Origin: Verrucomicrobiota bacterium
Lineage (GTDB): Bacteria; Verrucomicrobiota; Verrucomicrobiia; Limisphaerales; UBA11320
DNA length: 49,532 bases
Assembly (NCBI GenBank): GCA_016199985.1
Contig: JACQFQ010000003.1
Coordinates: 1 to 49,532, forward strand
Direction: 5' to 3'
Shown here piece by piece: positions 1 to 7,336 of the stretch. The position numbers were made by a program, and so were the translations under genes. Below the pieces are notes generated by a model that saw nothing but the letters and a program-made list of their open reading frames with translations, did no database searches and had not been told where the DNA came from. Each line of letters begins with the position of its first letter. The first letter of the stretch is position 1.

Positions 1-77
1 AACCTGTGTCAACCAATTCCAACGGCTTTTGCTCTCATAATTGATTTTGCACGACACCTGTTCATCGGAGGGAACCC

Positions 78-350
78 TCACCTATACAGATCGTGAGTCC
101 CAATATCCAAAGTAATAACGGACTCCCCCTGCCGGCAAAACAGGACACGTAAGTTCGCCTCAATCACCACAGAATACACCGCGTACCCCGCACGAACCGA
201 CAGCAGGTGTATCTTGTGAGTGCCAAGCCTTGGGTCGAAAGGGTCCTTCTTGAATAACTCAAAAGCCGCACGCACTGATGCCTTCTGCGCCGGTGGCAAC
301 GCATAAAACTTTTTCCAAAACTCCTCAGTCGCCTTGTACCGCGCACTCAC
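78..350 (-). CDS. RelE/ParE-superfamily mRNA-interferase-like toxin
   Basis: A 90-aa basic protein with the layout of RelE/ParE/HigB toxins: an N-terminal helical part (FWKKFYALPPAQ), the motif FKKDPFDPRLGTHKIH (family pattern DPxxPxLxxHxL), then strand-rich AGYAVYSVVI and RVLFC, and the ending IGTHDLYR, close to the common IGDHDxxY end. Members of this family cleave mRNA on the ribosome or poison gyrase; which one applies cannot be told here. The start is a GTG that overlaps the stop of the upstream 69-aa gene by 4 bases, so the two are translationally coupled, as in type II toxin-antitoxin pairs. Gene order would be antitoxin first. The toxin fold is fairly secure; toxicity is inferred. Confidence 0.75.
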   Translation of the reverse strand: MSARYKATEEFWKKFYALPPAQKASVRAAFELFKKDPFDPRLGTHKIHLLSVRAGYAVYSVVIEANLRVLFCRQGESVITLDIGTHDLYR

Positions 351-556
351 ACCAGACCAGAAGGCGGTGGGTTGGTAAGCGCGTCATGAAGCTCGACTAA
401 TCTCCCCGACTTCACCTCTTCAATTGCACGCAGGAAGGAGGCCGGGACCCCATCGACAGCAAAATCGTAGTTGCGAGTGAGGGTCGTAAGAGCGATCACA
501 GTGTGATCCGTGCAGTCATCATACTTCTGCTTCTTCTGCGCATCGAAGGTATCCAT
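347..556 (-). CDS. Small protein, candidate antitoxin of the RelE-like toxin
   Basis: A 69-aa acidic protein of no family I recognise. It starts MDTFDAQKKQKYDDC and contains HTVIALTTLTRNYDF and a helical stretch FLRAIEEVKSGRLVELHDAL. No AbrB, RHH, Phd/YefM or HTH signature is obvious. Its stop overlaps the toxin GTG start by 4 bases and its start lies 5 bases after the stop of the DUF6941-like gene, so all three should be co-transcribed. The antitoxin role rests only on size, charge, position and coupling. It could instead be an unrelated small gene. Confidence 0.55.
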   Translation of the reverse strand: MDTFDAQKKQKYDDCTDHTVIALTTLTRNYDFAVDGVPASFLRAIEEVKSGRLVELHDALTNPPPSGLV

Positions 557-561
557 AGGGA

Positions 562-963
562 TTATTGAGTTTGCACGGTAACGTTGAACCGGGTCTCCAT
601 CAGATGCGAACCATCAACGAGCAGTTCAATGCAATGCACGCCCGGATTCTCGAAAACTAGGTTTTTCAGATTGTAAACCACCTCAACCACCTGGTTTGGA
701 TGAAGGAACTCCACATCCCTTTCCTCAAACTCGAAACACGTGCGACCGGAGGCCACACTCGTGCATCTGAAGAGCAACTTCGTCCGCCCTTGCCCATTTG
801 TCAAAGAAGCGAACAGGGACATCATCCCCTGAATCACCGGCAAAGCACCGCCATTAATATTGTTGAACGTCCCCACCAGGGTCTTCTTATTGGTGCCCAA
901 TTCCGTGATGATGTGATCACAGATAATGAGCGCCGTGCCGATGGGTTGCTCTTTGCCGCTCAT
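562..963 (-). CDS. DUF6941-family protein
   Basis: A 133-aa protein matching what I know of the DUF6941 family: near the N-terminus ALIICDHIITELGTNKKTL followed by GTFNNI, then MMSLFASLTNGQGRTKLLF, and a C-terminal beta-sandwich-like stretch LVFENPGVHCIELLVDG. It has no signal peptide or membrane segment, so it is presumably cytoplasmic. The function of this family is unknown to me. It is the first gene of a compact minus-strand set with the 69-aa protein and the RelE-like toxin (5-base gap, then 4-base overlap). The set has lower GC than the cutC/tolC block to its right, which fits acquired DNA. Confidence 0.6.
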   Translation of the reverse strand: MSGKEQPIGTALIICDHIITELGTNKKTLVGTFNNINGGALPVIQGMMSLFASLTNGQGRTKLLFRCTSVASGRTCFEFEERDVEFLHPNQVVEVVYNLKNLVFENPGVHCIELLVDGSHLMETRFNVTVQTQ

Positions 964-1092
964 AGTGTCTCAGTCATTGAACATCGGCAGAATCTCACAC
1001 GGATCGACAGAGTCAACCAAACAGGTACCACTGTGAATCCGCATCCACAGCGGAGGAACCCAGTGGCCTTCCACTGGACCATGCCGCCAGGA

Positions 1093-1160
1093 CCACCCTC
1101 GTATTTCAACCGAGATTGAGTCCGAAGACTGCGGGTTCGACTTCCCTCTTCAACCCTCAA
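1093..1160 (+). other. tRNA-like 3' half remnant (possible tRNA-Arg fragment)
   Basis: Around 1120-1145 the plus strand reads CCGAAGACTGCGGGTTCGAC, which resembles the variable-loop and T-arm part of bacterial tRNA-Arg genes (CCGAAGATTGCGGGTTCGA). The T-stem is not well paired and no matching 5' half with a proper acceptor stem is visible, so it is not a functional tRNA. Such fragments are often left where mobile DNA inserted at a tRNA end. This is a weak call that could be chance. Confidence 0.25.
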
Positions 1161-1179
1161 AACTTGAGTCCTGCTTAAA

Positions 1180-1211
1180 TGAAAACGCGCGAGTCGCTCA
1201 CCTCGCGCGTT
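1180..1211 (-). terminator. Probable intrinsic terminator
   Basis: A perfect 10-bp inverted repeat, AACGCGCGAG at 1184-1193 and CTCGCGCGTT at 1202-1211, with an 8-base loop. Read on the minus strand the stem is followed by TTTTC, as in a Rho-independent terminator. It would end transcription coming from the membrane-protein gene at 1347-1634. Confidence 0.6.
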
Positions 1212-1346
1212 GGAGTTTGGCGAGGTGGCTTCGCTGCGCTCGTTCGGAACACCGTGCGGACACCTCCAAACGATTCTCGCCCACTTCCAGATCCGGGCGG
1301 CTCACTTTCAACACCGCCTCCCAGCTCAGGAACACATACGTCACGG

Positions 1347-1634
1347 CTAACGAACGTCGGCCCTCAACGTGGACTCACGGTCTCTCCTTCTCCCCCAAAG
1401 ATAGCCAGCGAACGCCCACAGTCCCGAGAAGCGGAACGCGGGATCCACGTATCGCTCGATCACGTAGAACGCAAAGTAGTAGAATCGGCAGAAGCACCAT
1501 ACCGCGATCGAGAGGAGCGCCGCATCCTTCAGATTAAACCTATCGAGAAGCAGCAAGCCCGCCGAGCCCAGGCCCAGGAAAAGAAAGAGAAGGCCCTTGA
1601 TCTTGATCCAGCGCGGGTCGGTCAGCTCTTGCAT
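1347..1634 (-). CDS. Small two-helix membrane protein, unknown function
   Basis: A 95-aa protein starting MQELTDPRWIKIKGLLF. Two hydrophobic helices are visible: about residues 10-31 (GLLFLFLGLGSAGLLLL) and 37-58 (AALLSIAVWCFCRFYYF), followed by a charged tail ending RRRDRESTLRADVR. The ATG at 1634 was chosen because the frame further upstream is low-complexity and runs into the divergent cutC gene. The topology suggests a small inner-membrane protein with no known domain. A strong hairpin lies about 140 bases downstream. Confidence 0.6.
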   Translation of the reverse strand: MQELTDPRWIKIKGLLFLFLGLGSAGLLLLDRFNLKDAALLSIAVWCFCRFYYFAFYVIERYVDPAFRFSGLWAFAGYLWGRRRDRESTLRADVR

Positions 1635-1773
1635 GCGATGGGCGCCGGCTTCACGGCCGGCAACCAAGGGTTTGGACACCGTTGCCCGTGGATAGTTTGG
1701 TTGAATGTGGCGTTTTCTTCCACGTCTGTTGATACTCAATTCAACACGACAGCACCGGAACCTAGAACCGATC

Positions 1774-2538
1774 ATGGCCCGACGATCCTCTGCCCGTCCG
1801 CTGATTGAAATCTGCGTGGACTCGGTCGAGTCCGCCATCGCCGCCGAGGCTGGCGGCGCCGACCGCGTTGAGCTCTGCCAGAATCTGTTCGAAGGCGGGA
1901 CGACGCCCAGCCTCGGGATGATTGAGACCGCGGCGAAACGCGTCCGTCTCCCGGTTTTTGTGATCATCCGTCCCCGGGGCGCGGACTTCTGCTACTCCGA
2001 CCACGAGCTGGATGTCATGGCCAAGGATGTCGCGGCGGCGAAGATGTGCGGGGCGGCCGGGATCGTCACCGGGATCCTGCGCCCGAACGGCGCCATCGAC
2101 GAGCGTCGCATGCAATCGCTCATCCAATGCGCGCGTCCCCTGCCCGTCACCTTCCATCGCGCGTTCGACATGGTCCCCGATCCCATGGACTCCCTCGAAC
2201 GCCTGATCACTCTCGGCGTGGAGCGCGTGCTCACCTCAGGACAAGAGAAATCCGTGTTGGAGGGCTCCGAGCTTATCCAACAACTGGTGAAGGCCGCGGG
2301 CAAGCGCATCGTGGTCATGCCGGGGGGCGGGATCACTGATCGCAATTTCGCCAGGATCCGGAAGCTCACCGGCGCCTCCGAATTCCATTTGTCCGCCAGC
2401 CATCCTGTGGCGAGCCGGATGACGCACCGAAACGACCGGGCGCCCATGGGCCGCGAGCTGCGGGCCCCAGAGTACGGATGGTCGGCCACGGATCCCGATC
2501 GCGTCCGACGCGTGGTGGGGCTCGCCAAATGTCCTTGA
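1774..2538 (+). CDS. cutC: CutC family protein (copper homeostasis)
   Basis: A 254-aa TIM-barrel protein of the CutC family. Hallmarks are the N-terminal block IEICVDSVESAIAAEAGGAD, then RVELCQNLFEGGTTPS, the central FHRAFDMVPDPM and the later VVMPGGGITDRN. Length matches the family (about 240-255 aa). The ATG at 1774 precedes the first conserved strand by ten residues. CutC was linked genetically to copper tolerance in E. coli, but its biochemical role is unsettled. The downstream TolC-like gene begins 47 bases later or, with an alternative ATG at 2529, overlaps it, so the two may be co-transcribed. Confidence 0.92.
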   Translation: MARRSSARPLIEICVDSVESAIAAEAGGADRVELCQNLFEGGTTPSLGMIETAAKRVRLPVFVIIRPRGADFCYSDHELDVMAKDVAAAKMCGAAGIVTGILRPNGAIDERRMQSLIQCARPLPVTFHRAFDMVPDPMDSLERLITLGVERVLTSGQEKSVLEGSELIQQLVKAAGKRIVVMPGGGITDRNFARIRKLTGASEFHLSASHPVASRMTHRNDRAPMGRELRAPEYGWSATDPDRVRRVVGLAKCP

Positions 2539-2585
2539 TCCCAACGTTGACCTCTCACAAACCTTTCAGCCATCTTCCTCCGCAC

Positions 2586-4130
2586 ATGCGATTCCGAAGT
2601 GTCACCACTTTCACACTGGCCGGTCTGGCGCTGCCCGCCGCGGCGCAGATCAAGTCGACCAACCTGCCCATCGTCCGCCTCTCTTTGGACGAGGCGGTCG
2701 TCCAGGCGCTGCAAAACAACTTCAGCATCGCGATCCAGCGACAAGCCCGGCAGGCCGTCGGCTGGGATCTCTACGCCAGTTACGCCGTTTACGATCCCAA
2801 GTTCCAGATGACCTACACGCACAGCTCCCAGGTGCGCGAAGGCCAGTTCAACAGCTTCGGCTTCCAGAGCCCCGCTTCCGAGACCAAGACGGATTCCATC
2901 GCAAACTCCCTCGCCGGCTACGCCCCGTCGGGCCTCAATTACCAGCTGGGGTTCTCCTTCAACCATCAAACGGGAACGGCTGCCGGGGGGCCCTTCGATC
3001 AGTATGGATCCAACCTGGGATTCACGAGCCTCGCGCAGCCATTGCTGCGGGATTTCTGGATCGACGACAACCGGCGGCGCATCAAGATCGCGAAGCTTCA
3101 GCGGAACATCTCCGACCTCGACTTCGAAACGCAGGTGCGCGGAACCATCCGCGATGTGCAGAAAGCCTACTACGATCTCATCGCCGCCGACGAAGGCATC
3201 AAGGTCGCGCTCTCCGCCCATGATCTCGCCGCCCAGCTGGCGCGCGACATTCGTCGAAAGGTGGAAGTGGGCGAGATGGCGCCGCTGGAGAGCAAGCAGG
3301 CGGAATCGAAGGCTCAGACCGAGCTTGCCGCCTATTACCAGGCCCAGCACACGCGCAACGCCGCTGAGAACCTGATCAAGAACCTCGTCACGCAGAAGTA
3401 CAGGAGCCAGTACGAATTCAAGCTTGAGCCGGCGGAGAAGTTGCTCGCCCTGGAGCGCCGCCCCGTCGACCTGCAGGAGAGCTGGAAGAACGGGCTCGCC
3501 AAGCGGCCCGACTATCGGGCGCAATTCTTCGCCGTGGAAAAGGAACGCGTCAACTCGCAGTTCGCGCGCAACCAGCTTTTTCCTCACCTGGACCTGACCG
3601 GCTCCTACAACCGCTCGGGCCTGGACACCACCGTGTATGACGTGAACCACAATGTGGTGTCTCCCTCCGACCTGGACGGCGCGTTTCACGACATCCGGCG
3701 CAACACGCAGCCCAGCTATTCCATAGGCGCGGTGCTTTCCACGCCGCTGACGCTGCGAGCCGAGCGCGCGAATCGCAGGAAGTCCAAGGTCACCCACGAG
3801 CAATCCATTCTGACGCTCCAGCAGCTGGAGCAGCAGATCCTCGTGGACATCGACAACACGATCAGCCTGATCCGTTCCAGCTACCTCCGGGTTCAGGCCA
3901 CCCGTGCCGCGCGCGAGTTCGCGGAGGAAGCGCTCAACGCGGAGCAAAAGAAGCTGGAGAAGGGCGTGTCGACGCCCTCGGAGGTGCTGAAGCGCCAGGA
4001 CGACCTCACCCGAGCGCGCTCCGATGAGTTCAACTCGCTCCTCGACTACAACAAGGCCCTCACCGATCTCGACCTGAACGACGGAACGATCCTCGAGCGA
4101 AACAACGTTCAGCTCGAAGGGGTGAAGTAA
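2586..4130 (+). CDS. TolC-like outer-membrane efflux protein
   Basis: A 514-aa protein with a signal peptide (MRFRSVTTFTLAGLALPAAA, cleavage near AAAQ). After it comes LSLDEAVVQALQNNF, the usual start of the outer-membrane efflux protein domain, and then long amphipathic helices rich in Gln, Ala, Arg and Glu (for example LERRPVDLQESW and EFAEEALNAEQKKLEKGVST), which end in EVLKRQDDLTRARS. These are the alpha-barrel helices of a trimeric outer-membrane exit duct. The ATG at 2586 was preferred to 2529 because it gives a clean signal peptide. No pump or adaptor gene is adjacent. The tail overlaps the convergent thioesterase gene by 22 bases. Confidence 0.85.
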   Translation: MRFRSVTTFTLAGLALPAAAQIKSTNLPIVRLSLDEAVVQALQNNFSIAIQRQARQAVGWDLYASYAVYDPKFQMTYTHSSQVREGQFNSFGFQSPASETKTDSIANSLAGYAPSGLNYQLGFSFNHQTGTAAGGPFDQYGSNLGFTSLAQPLLRDFWIDDNRRRIKIAKLQRNISDLDFETQVRGTIRDVQKAYYDLIAADEGIKVALSAHDLAAQLARDIRRKVEVGEMAPLESKQAESKAQTELAAYYQAQHTRNAAENLIKNLVTQKYRSQYEFKLEPAEKLLALERRPVDLQESWKNGLAKRPDYRAQFFAVEKERVNSQFARNQLFPHLDLTGSYNRSGLDTTVYDVNHNVVSPSDLDGAFHDIRRNTQPSYSIGAVLSTPLTLRAERANRRKSKVTHEQSILTLQQLEQQILVDIDNTISLIRSSYLRVQATRAAREFAEEALNAEQKKLEKGVSTPSEVLKRQDDLTRARSDEFNSLLDYNKALTDLDLNDGTILERNNVQLEGVK

Positions 4131-4579
4131 CCCCGCGCCTCGGCGGGAAAATCCATCAGCGCGCTTTCCATATCCGCGTCCCGGAGCGCCATGTACTTTC
4201 CGGTCGCCACCGCGCAGATCTCTCCCTGCGCATTGCGAATCTCCCCGCGGGTTTCGAACAGCTTGTTCCTGCGGTTGACGGTCACCTCTCCCATGGCTTC
4301 GGTGGTCTCGCCGACGCGGATGGGGCGTTGGTAGCGGATGGTGAACTCGGCGCTGTAGGCCGCGCGTCGGGTGCTGTCGATGATGGCCCAAGCCATGATC
4401 TCGTCCAGGACCGTCGCGGTGATGCCGCCGTGGACCGCGTGGGTGAATCCCGCATGCTCGGGCCGCGGAATGAAGGCGGCTCGAACGCATTTTCCGTCGC
4501 CGCGCATCTGAAGACGCAAGCCCGAGGCGTTCTCGGTTCCGCAGACAAAGCAGTTCTTCGTTTTCGGCAACGGTTGCAT
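4109..4579 (-). CDS. Hotdog-fold thioesterase, PaaI/4HBT-like
   Basis: A 156-aa protein beginning MQPLPKTKNCFVCGTENASG, a CxxC-containing opening common in one branch of PaaI-like thioesterases. It is followed by HGGITATVLDEIMAWA, the hotdog central helix with the HGG motif and the acidic residue (DE) typical of the 4HBT active site, and by TIRYQRPIRVGETTEAMGEV. It probably hydrolyses an acyl-CoA; the substrate is unknown. It is tail-to-tail with the TolC-like gene, with a 22-bp overlap. A strong hairpin lies just upstream at 4604-4627, so it likely has its own promoter between them or reads through it. Confidence 0.85.
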   Translation of the reverse strand: MQPLPKTKNCFVCGTENASGLRLQMRGDGKCVRAAFIPRPEHAGFTHAVHGGITATVLDEIMAWAIIDSTRRAAYSAEFTIRYQRPIRVGETTEAMGEVTVNRRNKLFETRGEIRNAQGEICAVATGKYMALRDADMESALMDFPAEARGYFTPSS

Positions 4580-4593
4580 AGGCGGCGTCAGGA

Positions 4594-4634
4594 CAAAAAA
4601 ACACTCACTGACATCCCTTTCAGTGAGCCGTTTT
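4594..4634. terminator. Bidirectional hairpin terminator
   Basis: Inverted repeat CTCACTG (4604-4610) / CAGTGAG (4621-4627), 10-base loop. On the minus strand the stem is followed by TGTTTTTTTG. On the plus strand it is followed by CCGTTTTGTTTAG. The minus-strand T-run makes it a good terminator for transcripts arriving from the 4941-6176 gene. Confidence 0.6.
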
Positions 4635-4940
4635 GTTTAGTTTTAGGGTCGGCAGAGACAACAGAGCCGATGGCCTGCGACCATAGGCGTCCGTTCGGAG
4701 GAGTCAAAGCGATTTCCGGGAAATGCGTCCTGAGTCCGTGGATCCACAGGCCTGAATCCCTCATTCCGACGATCTGCCTGTTCGGCGAACGGGAAACATC
4801 CGTTCAGGTCTCCCCGCGCCCGGATGGGAGCCCGTCGGACCTGAGCCGTGCCGGTTGGCATTCTTTCCTGGATGATTCGCGACAAGCGTTCTGCGAAACG
4901 CGGAGAGCTGTCTTGGCGGCGGCGGCGGGTTGCCGCCCGT
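4635..4940. other. Intergenic region, no gene seen
   Basis: About 300 bases between the hairpin and the end of the LTxxQ-rich gene. The reading frames present have no recognisable protein pattern. Nothing is called here. Confidence 0.5.
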
Positions 4941-6176
4941 CTATCTCGTCCGCCGTTTGTAATAGTTGAACGGCCCTTCGCCGATGAGCTCGCGCATGGC
5001 GCGATCCGCTTCGTCCGCGATCCGCGCGGATATCTCGGTCTTCTGGTCCGGCGTGAGCGTCTGGCTGTTCATCACGCGCGTCCCCTCCTGTTCAGCGAGC
5101 CGCAGATACTCGTAGGCCTCCGCCGCCCTGTCGCGAGGGAGTCCAAAGCGGCTGATCGTTCCGTTGAGCTCATGGAACCTGTAGTCCTGGCCGCGTTGGT
5201 ACATCGCAAAGCGCTCCTCTCCCAGGGTGGACTTGAGCTTCTCCTCGACCTCCATCAAAGCGCCGCCCCAAGCCTTCAGAGTCGCCTCGTCGCCCACGTC
5301 CACCTGATCCTTCGGCCAGGCCGCCTCAAATCCCTTGCGAATGTCGAACACCGCGCGAAATTCTTCCTCCGTCGCGCCCATGCCGTACAGGTCGTGCCGC
5401 AGCGCCTCGGCCGTGGGCGATGAGGAAAGGTCGAAGAGCTCCTTCTGCTCCGGGGTGAGCAAACGGCCCAGCCGCTCCTCCCGCTTCTCCTCGAGTTCGC
5501 GCAGCCGTTGCCGCTCCTCCGCGGTCAACGCCAGACCCGTGTCCCAAGTTTTCTCGCGAATCGCCCGCTCCTGCTCCTCGAAAGTCTCCACAATATCGCG
5601 GATCTCCGACCGCTTGTCCTCGGGAAGAAAGCCGAGACGCCGATCAAAGGCGTCCACCTGTCCCTTGTTTCGCTGCCGCTCAGCGGCAAGGTCGACGCCT
5701 AGAAGGTCCTTCAGCACCTTTGCCTTCTCTCTCTCGATCTCGCGCTCCTTTTGCTGCCAGACCCGGGTGTCGTAGTTGTTCGCAAGCTCCGTCTCCTCGG
5801 ACTCCCAAAAGTTAAGCGTCTTTCGCAAGGGATGAAGGCTGCGTATCCGCGCCGCGTAGAGCTTGTCGATGTCGGCGATGATCAGGTCGCGAATCGTCTG
5901 CTCGGGGCAGCCGATCGCGCGCAGGCGCTCCACATACTCCCGATAATCCTTCGACTCCAGCTCGCTCCATTGGAAGGGCTGGGATGCGGACGCCGAGTTC
6001 GTGGCGTTCAGGCGATCCGATGAGGAGGGGGCGGGAACACCTTGGGCCAAAACCGGAGTGGGCGATGGGGAGGCCTCAACGCCCTGTGTCGTCGACCGCG
6101 ACCGCGACCAGATCCAGCAAGCGATCATCGCCACATTCAGGACGAGGAGGATGGCAAGCGGTCGTGAGATTTTCAT
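4941..6176 (-). CDS. Membrane-anchored or exported helical protein with LTxxQ motifs
   Basis: A 411-aa protein with an N-terminal hydrophobic helix (residues about 7-23, PLAILLVLNVAMIACWIW) and a Ser/Pro/Thr-rich linker. A long, highly charged helical body follows, rich in Glu, Arg and Gln. Motifs of the LTxxQ type recur (LTAEERQRL, LLTPEQKELFDL, LTPDQKTEISAR). Such motifs mark periplasmic Spy/CpxP-type proteins, but this protein is more than twice their length. It is therefore probably periplasmic or anchored and largely coiled coil. Its function is unknown. The next minus-strand gene upstream is the Gfo/Idh/MocA oxidoreductase, 93 bases away. Confidence 0.7.
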   Translation of the reverse strand: MKISRPLAILLVLNVAMIACWIWSRSRSTTQGVEASPSPTPVLAQGVPAPSSSDRLNATNSASASQPFQWSELESKDYREYVERLRAIGCPEQTIRDLIIADIDKLYAARIRSLHPLRKTLNFWESEETELANNYDTRVWQQKEREIEREKAKVLKDLLGVDLAAERQRNKGQVDAFDRRLGFLPEDKRSEIRDIVETFEEQERAIREKTWDTGLALTAEERQRLRELEEKREERLGRLLTPEQKELFDLSSSPTAEALRHDLYGMGATEEEFRAVFDIRKGFEAAWPKDQVDVGDEATLKAWGGALMEVEEKLKSTLGEERFAMYQRGQDYRFHELNGTISRFGLPRDRAAEAYEYLRLAEQEGTRVMNSQTLTPDQKTEISARIADEADRAMRELIGEGPFNYYKRRTR

Positions 6177-6269
6177 CGCGGCCCGGATTTAGCGGCAACA
6201 TGGGGAAGAAGCCAAGTCTATGAATCGATCGGAAGCGGGGGGCTGGCGCATCCCCAACTCGCGGCGCGA

Positions 6270-7325
6270 TCACATCCGACAGGCCGTCATCAGAGCCCGA
6301 TGAACGCGCAGCTCGAGGTCCAGCCCGTGCGTGAGAGGTCTCGATTCGCGGATCGCGGCGGCGAGCTCGGCGAATTCGTCGACGTATCGGCGATACGGCG
6401 GGAGCGACACTTCCTGTCTCCCCGCCTGATAGGGCCCGGCGGCCTCGCCCAGGTCGAGGGTCAACGCGGGCGGCTCCAGCGGCTGAACGCGCGCCGTCCC
6501 TCGCGTTCCCATGATCTCAAAGAAACGCTGCGGGCCCGCGTTCGGCTGCAGGGGCGCGCTCGTGATGATCGCCATCGCCTTCGGATACTCAAACACCGCG
6601 ACAGTGTTGTCCGCCAGCGCGTCGCCAAAGCGCCCCGTCCGCTTCAGAAACGGGGAAATCCGCTCAGGCTTTCCCATGAGGCGCACGACCGCGTCGATCA
6701 AGTGGGCGCCTTGCTCAAACATCGCGCCGCCCCCAAACTCCGCCCATTCCTTCCGCTTTTCCGCGTCGTTGAGCGTGTTCATCATGGCGCGCACCAGATA
6801 CACATCGCCGAGCCAGCCGCGTTGCGCGGCTTCCATCGCGCGGTTCATCCCAGGGTTGTGCCGCCACATGTATCCGACCTGAATCAGCAGCTTCCGGGAA
6901 CGCGCCACCGCGGCCATGGCTTCGAAATCGCTCATGCGCGTCGCCGGAGGTTTCTCGACATGGACATGCTTCCCGGCGCGGAGGGCGCTCATGGCGTCGG
7001 GGCCGTGGCGGCCGAGGCCGCTTTCCACAACGATGAGCTCCGCTTCGGCGAACAGCTGTTCCCTCGTCAACCATCGCGCGCTTTCCGGGCCGCCGCGGCG
7101 CGCCGTCGGATCCTCCTCGCATAGCCCCACCAGGTCGTAGTCGGGGGAGGTCTTCAGCAGTTGGTGCTTGTCCTTGAAATGCGAATAGGCGATTCCGAGA
7201 AACCCCGCGCGAATCCGTCGGATGGGCGCGGCGGCGCGGGAAAAGGTCGCCGCAAGGAGAGTCGTGGCGCCGGCCGCCAGAAAAGCCCGTCGGGGAAAAG
7301 CAAGGGAAGGGATGTCGGTCGGCAT
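6270..7325 (-). CDS. Tat-exported Gfo/Idh/MocA-family oxidoreductase
   Basis: A 351-aa protein. Residues 1-33 form a twin-arginine signal (FPRRAFLAAGATTLLAATFS). The Rossmann part follows (RIRAGFLGIAYSHF), with the family motif EKP at 124-126 in KHVHVEKPPAT. The C-terminal half has the usual GFO/IDH C domain, including GGGAMFEQGAHLIDAVVRLM with the conserved His. These enzymes use NAD(P) on sugars or related alcohols, and many Tat-exported forms occur in Verrucomicrobiota and Planctomycetota. The substrate is unknown. The nucleotide-binding loop, GIAYSH, departs from the classic GxGxxG. It starts 11 bases after the stop of the ATP-grasp-like gene, so it is likely in the same operon. Confidence 0.85.
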   Translation of the reverse strand: MPTDIPSLAFPRRAFLAAGATTLLAATFSRAAAPIRRIRAGFLGIAYSHFKDKHQLLKTSPDYDLVGLCEEDPTARRGGPESARWLTREQLFAEAELIVVESGLGRHGPDAMSALRAGKHVHVEKPPATRMSDFEAMAAVARSRKLLIQVGYMWRHNPGMNRAMEAAQRGWLGDVYLVRAMMNTLNDAEKRKEWAEFGGGAMFEQGAHLIDAVVRLMGKPERISPFLKRTGRFGDALADNTVAVFEYPKAMAIITSAPLQPNAGPQRFFEIMGTRGTARVQPLEPPALTLDLGEAAGPYQAGRQEVSLPPYRRYVDEFAELAAAIRESRPLTHGLDLELRVHRALMTACRM

Positions 7326-7336
7326 GGGCGGCGGAG

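Larger units (their letters stand above)
964..1346. other. Intergenic region without a convincing gene
   Basis: The 383 bases between the DUF6941-like gene and the small membrane-protein gene hold no reading frame with protein-like character. The tRNA-like fragment at about 1093-1160 and the hairpin at 1184-1211 are the only structures I can point to. Confidence 0.5.

Noticed and set aside
960..1160. 66-codon minus-strand frame
   Set aside because: It reads across the tRNA-like fragment and has no protein pattern.
1992..4604. 870-codon minus-strand open frame
   Set aside because: Antisense of cutC and the TolC-like gene; no domain pattern, while the plus-strand frames match families.
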